Assembly (NCBI GenBank): GCA_022925895.1
Contig: JAKSYS010000819.1
Span: 1-22,151, forward strand
DNA: 22,151 bases
Direction: 5' to 3'
DNA from: Fragilaria crotonensis
Lineage: Eukaryota; Bacillariophyta; Fragilariophyceae; Fragilariales; Fragilariaceae
Part shown: positions 17,287-22,151 of the stretch, one piece after another
Layout of the letters: every line of letters begins with the position of its first letter
How positions within the stretch are numbered: the stretch's first letter is position 1
The notes under the pieces: model-generated
Database searches by the model: none
What the model was told of the DNA's origin: nothing
The model's input: the letters and a program-made list of their open reading frames with translations, nothing else
Position numbers and translations under genes: made by a program

Positions 17287-19492
17287 ATGACTCCATTTCA
17301 GTACGATCATTCGAATATTGAAGACGACTTTCTCACTGTCGTGACAACAAGTGCGTCTGCAGTTGTTCATCGTTGGCTTGAACGTGGCTATTCTCCCTCC
17401 TACAACAATCCCAATCTTGATTACGTAAAGCAACTTATGAACTCATCTGCATCGGTCTTTGAACAGTGTGCACTGGATGCTGTGCCCCTGCAGTGCATCT
17501 CAGACCGACTGGAATACTTAAATGAAAGCAGTGCTCAAGATGGCAACAGGTGGCTCATGCTCTTTGCTGCAGCGCTGATTTTCTTTATGCAAGCCGGATT
17601 TGCCATGCTTTGCGCTGGATGTGTGAGAATTAAAAATGTTGGTACGTTTGTGCAATTGTTGTTTTCCTTGTTTGTGTTCTTGCTGCTGTATGCATGCTTG
17701 TTGCATACCATGACTGTGTTGCATATTATAACTCAGTCGAGGGGAAAAATGAAGTTGCGAACGAATAAACCTGCGGTCGTACAACAAGTACCGTTTCAAA
17801 AGCACTACCACCAGTTATTGACATCATGATATTGATGCTGTCACTCAGCTCTGCACTCACACTCGTTATTTCATTCGTTTCTCTCTCTGCCTTACTCTTC
17901 CCATCCACCCATCCTATTAATGACCATGTGTATTACCATCAGGTAACACAATGCTTAAAAATTTGTTGGACGCATGCGGTGGAGCTCTCGGTTTCTTTTC
18001 AATTGGTTATGCATTTGCATTTGGTGGACAGGATGACACTGATGCCACCACGTTTATCGGTACGAGCAATTTCTTCATGATGGGTATTGAAAATTACTCC
18101 TATTGGATGTTCCAATTTGCCTTCGCGGCCACATCCACTACGATTGTGGCCGGAACACTGGCCGAACGTTGTCAGATGGCTGCCTACTTGTGCTATTCCG
18201 TCGTCTTGACCGGATTCGTCTACCCAGTCGTTGCACACTCCATCTGGTCTCGCAACGGATTCCTCAGCTCCGGTAATGTCAATCCATTGTTTGGAATCGG
18301 AATGATTGACTTTGCAGGATCGACTGTCGTTCACATTACTGGAGGTATGGTGTCCCTGTGGGCCACCATGATTCTTGGACCGCGCAAGGGACGCTTTTAC
18401 GATGCCAGAGGCAATCCACTTCCCAAACCAAAACCATTTCCAGGACACTCGCTAGCCTTGCAGGTACGATTTGTGTGTGTGCTTTCACTAGAAACGCATG
18501 TTTCTTTTTGTGTTTGCAGCAATCAAATACTGACCCACCTCGTTTCTCTCCTCCTTCTCTCCCTTCACGCACCTTACTTCTCTCCCTGCCACATCAACTT
18601 CATAAAACTACAACAGATGCTGGGTACCTTCATTCTTTGGTTCGGTTGGTACGGCTTCAATCCTGGTTCGGCTCTCACATTGACCAACACACTCGAAACT
18701 GCCAATGTGGCGGCCTTGGCCGCCGTCAACACTACCTTATCCGCCGCCACAGCCGGCGTTGCGGCTCTCTTTACCAACCTTTGGATCGAAGAACGCCAGA
18801 CCGGCGAAGCCAAATTCGATTTGATCTGTCTCATGAACGGCTGTCTGATTGGACTCGTGTCCATCACCGCCGGATGTGCGACAGTCGAACCGTGGGCGGC
18901 CGTGGTCATTGGACTCATTGCCGGATGGATGTACTTGTTGGGATCTGCCTGGTTGATTCGAATTCGCATTGACGATGCTGTCGATGCCATTCCGGTCCAT
19001 CTGTTTGGTGGTATATGGGGATCCTTTGCTGTGGGACTCTTCTCATCCCCATCCAGAGTCCTGGCGGCGTTTGGGACGGAAGCCCATGTTGGGTGGTTCT
19101 ACGAATTGGGACGAGGCAGTTTTAACGCGACTTTGCTCGGGGCCCAAATGTGCGGAATGCTATTTGTCATTGGGTGGGTTACGTTCGTCATGTTCCCCTT
19201 TTTCATTTGGCTCAACTACATGGGATGGTTCCGTGCCGACAGTTTGGAAGAATTGGTGGGTCTGGATATCTCGTACCATGGAGGATCAGCGTTGGGTAAC
19301 AATGAGGTCAAGTTGGAGTATGTGGAAGCGTTTAACCGACGAAAAGGCGCGAAAGCTGGATCCAGACGTAATTTCGGTGCCGATGGGCCTGAAATGTCCA
19401 TGACGCAATACCCAAATTCCATGACACCGGAGGAAGAGGCGGGGTTGGAGGGGTTGCAAGATCAAGATGATGACATGGATTTGGTCAATTGA
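17287..19492 (+). CDS. AMT1: Ammonium transporter (AMT1-type), three exons
   Basis: Exons are 17287-17641, 17943-18463 and 18617-19492, 583 residues. Intron 1 (301 bp, phase 1) joins IKNVG-NTMLKNLLDACG. Intron 2 (153 bp, phase 0) joins PGHSLALQ-MLGTFILWFGWYG. Both joins restore AMT consensus. The protein has a long N-terminus (about 85 residues) before the first membrane segment (LMLFAAALIFFMQAGFAML). Eleven membrane helices are expected. The signature DFAGSTVVHITGG carries D241 and the first pore histidine H249; the second is H420 in VHLFGGIWG. The C-terminal tail has GLDISYHGGSAL (about 507-518), the element by which subunits of an AMT trimer gate one another. S511 sits where plant AMT1 has its regulatory phosphothreonine. 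The protein moves ammonium across the plasma membrane for nitrogen uptake. Intron 2 keeps the frame open if retained. The name AMT1 is by type; the paralogue number is not determined. Confidence 0.95.
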
Positions 19493-20310
19493 ATAGTCGG
19501 GAGTGCAAGCTCTCTGACGTGATAGATCGCTGCATAGCTTTAAACATCATAAATTATTGAGAAAAATGAATTATCTCTGCCGGAATCGCTGTGCTTGAAT
19601 GGCAAGCTTGGAATTAGCGCATGCAACTCTGGTTGTTACCGAGTTTTCCCACCACTTCCTATTTACTTCAGTATTAGCTACCATTTTTCCCTGGTCGGTC
19701 CCCCGACAGCAATGTAACGACAGCTTGGAATTCATTGCCCTCTCAACCTTATTTAGAGAGACGCCAATTTTGGGTACCGAGTGTTCTTACGAGCAGAGGT
19801 AAAGCTATATTTCGTTTTTACTACCACATAATCGGTAATGTCTGCTGTTGTCGATTCATTCCTCCACACCTTCGCACTTCGCAGTACCTCACTCTTCCTT
19901 CAACTCGAACAACGGGTCCACTGGAGCACACCCGGTAGAAGGTTGTAATTACTCTTTTCAAGGCGTAACCCCGCCAGTGTATCGAACGAAGCAAAATTAA
20001 GCAACATGGTATCGCGCCAACGCCAGGAAAATGGGAGGTGCGCCCACCGCCAGTGAGAGAAACGTTCTGCAGTCGATCGTCGTTTCACCCTCTGTGCCTT
20101 TGAATAGCGCGTCGAGCTCGGGCTGTTCGATTGATTTCAGCACTGGATTGCTAGATAGTGCTGCCGCATGTTGATCTTCGATGGGTTGGTTGTACATATT
20201 GCAACCGGGGAATGGAAATCTACCCCAGCAGGTAGGTAAAATACTCTAATCCGGATTAAACATCCAGCTATTCTTGCACAATAAAGTTCAGTCTTGCGGT
20301 GCTTTCAAAT
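19493..20310. other. Spacer between convergent genes
   Basis: The ammonium transporter and the HA-repeat gene end facing each other here, so both 3' UTRs lie in this stretch. One minus-strand frame with an ATG (20197 down to 19997, 66 codons) ends in a hydrophobic tail. It matches nothing I recognise and has no supporting context, so I do not call it a gene. No tRNA or repeat is seen. Confidence 0.5.
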
Positions 20311-21963
20311 TCAAAACGGCCGATTGTGTTGGTTACCCTTTCTAATGACCTCATTCGGAACGATGCCATGGACGACCCCGGCATCTTCTAGGAGACGCCG
20401 TCGCTCTTCGCTCATGTCGTGATCACCTTGCAACCACTTACGATACAGTTTCCGTTGTCGTTCCACCCAATTGCGTAACGACTGCGTGGGTAAGCTGTGA
20501 ACACTGGGCAGTGTTTGCAAACCATCAGTTTGTGTACAATTTCGCCATTCTTGCAATCGCTTCATAAAAACCTGTTGATTCTCTTTCCGCACTGTCCGTT
20601 GTCGGTTCCAATCCAACCCAATTCGATTGAGAGCCATGGCGTGCTTTGGTGTCAATCGGGATGGCTCCCCAAGGCGAATCTTGTTAAATTCTCGCCGTTG
20701 TTCCTTCACCCATGGTCCCAACCCGCTCAACCCATCTGGAACGTCAACATGCCCGTGCAGTTCGTAAAAGTCGATCAGTTGTTGAAACCTCTGTTGCCAT
20801 TTGTATTCTAGGACATCCCATATAAAACCAATGTCGTACAAGTCCTGCAATCTTTCCTGAATGCGCGGAGAGGAAGAGGCGCCATAGTGTCGATACCGTT
20901 CTCGCACCTTTGCAACCCACGAACCTAACTTGGCATGTTTGGTATAGGTTCGAGGCACATTCAAATGTCCATGATCTCGTTTGAACTCTTGCAATTGTCG
21001 CATCCGATCGGACCAGTCCACGAAATCTGGAGGTTCAGGTCTTGCTGCAGATAATAGCGAGGAATCGAATCCCAACTCGTCTTCCAGCAACTGAATTTGA
21101 TACGGTTGCAGTCCATGATTGGGATCCTCGCGACAGTATTTCTTGTATTGTGTTCGTTGGCGACTCATCCACAATCCCAACGGTCCGTCGGTAAGTTTCC
21201 AATCAGCAATTGATTTGCTGGTAGAGTCCATTTGTACTTGCCGCACATCCTCCCGATATTGCCATTCGTTGGGATTCCAACAAAAATCAATGGCATTGAG
21301 CAGTTCGATGCGTTCCTTGGACAATGTTCCTCGTTTGTATTGCATGCGTTGATTCTTGATCCACATTCCCAAGGCCGTTCCCTCCGGCATTCGATAACGA
21401 CGACCATTGCCGTTATTTATCCGATCATTGTTTTCATCTTCTATTTGAACCGCAGCGACGAGTGCCTGATACTGTTCCATCCATTCGTGATCCTTGACAT
21501 GAAAGATGAATCCTGCCGATTGTAAGAGCTCATATCGTTCAGGTGTCAATAAGAAGTCCCGATGATGACAGGATGCATCATCCATGTCATCATCCTTTTC
21601 GACACGAATGGATGCTTCTTGCCATTGTTTGTAGTGCATTCGTTGTGTTCGAACCCAATTGCCCAGGATGGGATGGTGGAGTGGAACCTTCGCATGTCCT
21701 GTCTCATTCTTGTATTTGAGAAATTCTTGATAAAAATCATTCCATTGTTGTGGTGCCTTGGAGGTAGCGTTTGAGATCCAATTGGAATTGGAATTCACAT
21801 CACTGTCATCGGTCCTTCCATGAGCGCGTATGCCAACTTTGCAAATGAATTGTATTGGATAATTCCATTTTGAGGACAGAATGTGTGGTGTAAACGCAGC
21901 TGTGGTGGATGCCATCAATAGCGAGACAATCAGCATTAGTAGCTGCACTAAAGGATCCATCAT
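20311..21963 (-). CDS. Helicase-associated (HA) repeat protein with plastid-type presequence
   Basis: A single uninterrupted 550-residue frame from ATG 21963 (a second ATG follows directly). It contains about six copies of the helicase-associated domain (PF03457 type) at roughly 73-154, 160-230, 234-300, 316-383, 388-452 and 465-531. Each has the pattern W...F..(F/Y)...HG(H/A).(V)P....LG.WV..QR..Y and ends near L...GF.W. There is no helicase motor, so this is a stand-alone HA array, a class abundant in diatoms and presumed to bind nucleic acid. Residues 1-20 form a strong signal peptide followed by TAAFTP (F24), an ASAFAP-type site that predicts plastid import. A variable acidic insert splits repeat 1 (about 120-135). 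Molecular function is unknown; the repeat call is firm, the location inferred. Confidence 0.85.
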   Translation of the reverse strand: MMDPLVQLLMLIVSLLMASTTAAFTPHILSSKWNYPIQFICKVGIRAHGRTDDSDVNSNSNWISNATSKAPQQWNDFYQEFLKYKNETGHAKVPLHHPILGNWVRTQRMHYKQWQEASIRVEKDDDMDDASCHHRDFLLTPERYELLQSAGFIFHVKDHEWMEQYQALVAAVQIEDENNDRINNGNGRRYRMPEGTALGMWIKNQRMQYKRGTLSKERIELLNAIDFCWNPNEWQYREDVRQVQMDSTSKSIADWKLTDGPLGLWMSRQRTQYKKYCREDPNHGLQPYQIQLLEDELGFDSSLLSAARPEPPDFVDWSDRMRQLQEFKRDHGHLNVPRTYTKHAKLGSWVAKVRERYRHYGASSSPRIQERLQDLYDIGFIWDVLEYKWQQRFQQLIDFYELHGHVDVPDGLSGLGPWVKEQRREFNKIRLGEPSRLTPKHAMALNRIGLDWNRQRTVRKENQQVFMKRLQEWRNCTQTDGLQTLPSVHSLPTQSLRNWVERQRKLYRKWLQGDHDMSEERRRLLEDAGVVHGIVPNEVIRKGNQHNRPF

Positions 21964-22151
21964 GGCACAATGACAAAGGTGAACGAACGGCGAAGAAAGT
22001 CACGTCCCAGCGTCCGCATTGTGATTCATCTTCTTGAAATTATGAGCAACCTTCTCAACGTCTTCAACATGTACAAGTACCGGTACAAGTACCAGGTACT
22101 ACCGCTACCTTGTACAGTACTCGGAATCTGCATGTACTGGAGTACTCCGAG
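21964..22151. repeat. Upstream region of the HA gene with a GTAC cluster
   Basis: This is the 5' flank of the minus-strand HA gene. From 22071 to 22145 GTAC occurs nine times in 75 bases, the first four at 6-base spacing (22071, 22077, 22083, 22089). The cluster may run past the window edge. No gene seen. Confidence 0.75.

Noticed and set aside
17642-17942. Hydrophobic extension of ammonium transporter exon 1 into the following 301 bases
   Set aside because: The GT-AG join restores the conserved AMT sequence exactly, so the extension is intron read as protein.
17999-18448. 149-codon frame antisense to ammonium transporter exon 2
   Set aside because: It lies fully opposite strongly conserved transporter sequence and has no family resemblance.
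19997-20197. 66-codon minus-strand frame with a hydrophobic end
   Set aside because: It has a true ATG but no homology I recognise, no neighbour support and chance-level length. Mentioned only in the spacer note.

Overview
The window looks like nuclear DNA of a diatom, most plausibly a pennate such as Phaeodactylum tricornutum. Four things point that way. Genes carry short GT-AG introns. Two predicted proteins start with a signal peptide followed by an F residue of the ASAFAP type used for plastid import across secondary-plastid membranes. One gene is built of helicase-associated (HA) repeats, which are common in diatoms. A CoDi-like Ty1/copia retrotransposon is present. The species is inferred; only the sequence was read.

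Layout. 1-706: non-coding, nothing recognised. 707-7097: an LTR retrotransposon on the minus strand, with two identical 204-bp LTRs, a probable 4-bp CAAT target duplication, gag, and a pol with protease, integrase, chromodomain-like segment, reverse transcriptase and RNase H. Gag and pol share one reading frame interrupted by two TGA codons. 7307-8098 (-): a two-exon gene for a CreA-family protein with a predicted thylakoid-lumen presequence. 8099-10209: a 2.1-kb spacer between divergent genes, holding a MITE-like element with a perfect 20-bp inverted repeat, a TGCTGAC minisatellite, and a run of 19 GTAC tetramers in about 250 bp. 10210-12611 (+): the condensin kleisin CAP-H in three exons, with an apparent 1-nt frameshift inside a conserved motif. 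12612-13424: non-coding. 13427-16993: a DNA transposon with short inverted ends and a TA duplication, carrying a DDE-type transposase broken by four frameshifts. 17287-19492 (+): an AMT-type ammonium transporter in three exons. 19493-20310: spacer between convergent genes. 20311-21963 (-): an HA-repeat protein with a plastid-type presequence. The last 188 bases are again GTAC-rich.

The host genes (CreA-like, condensin, ammonium transporter, HA protein) do not form an obvious pathway. They are ordinary single-copy-type genes separated by mobile-element insertions. The strongest leads are the same-frame double TGA in a retrotransposon with identical LTRs, the chromodomain-like insertion in its pol, the MITE/minisatellite/GTAC array in the divergent promoter region, and a second AMT intron that is a multiple of three and free of stops.
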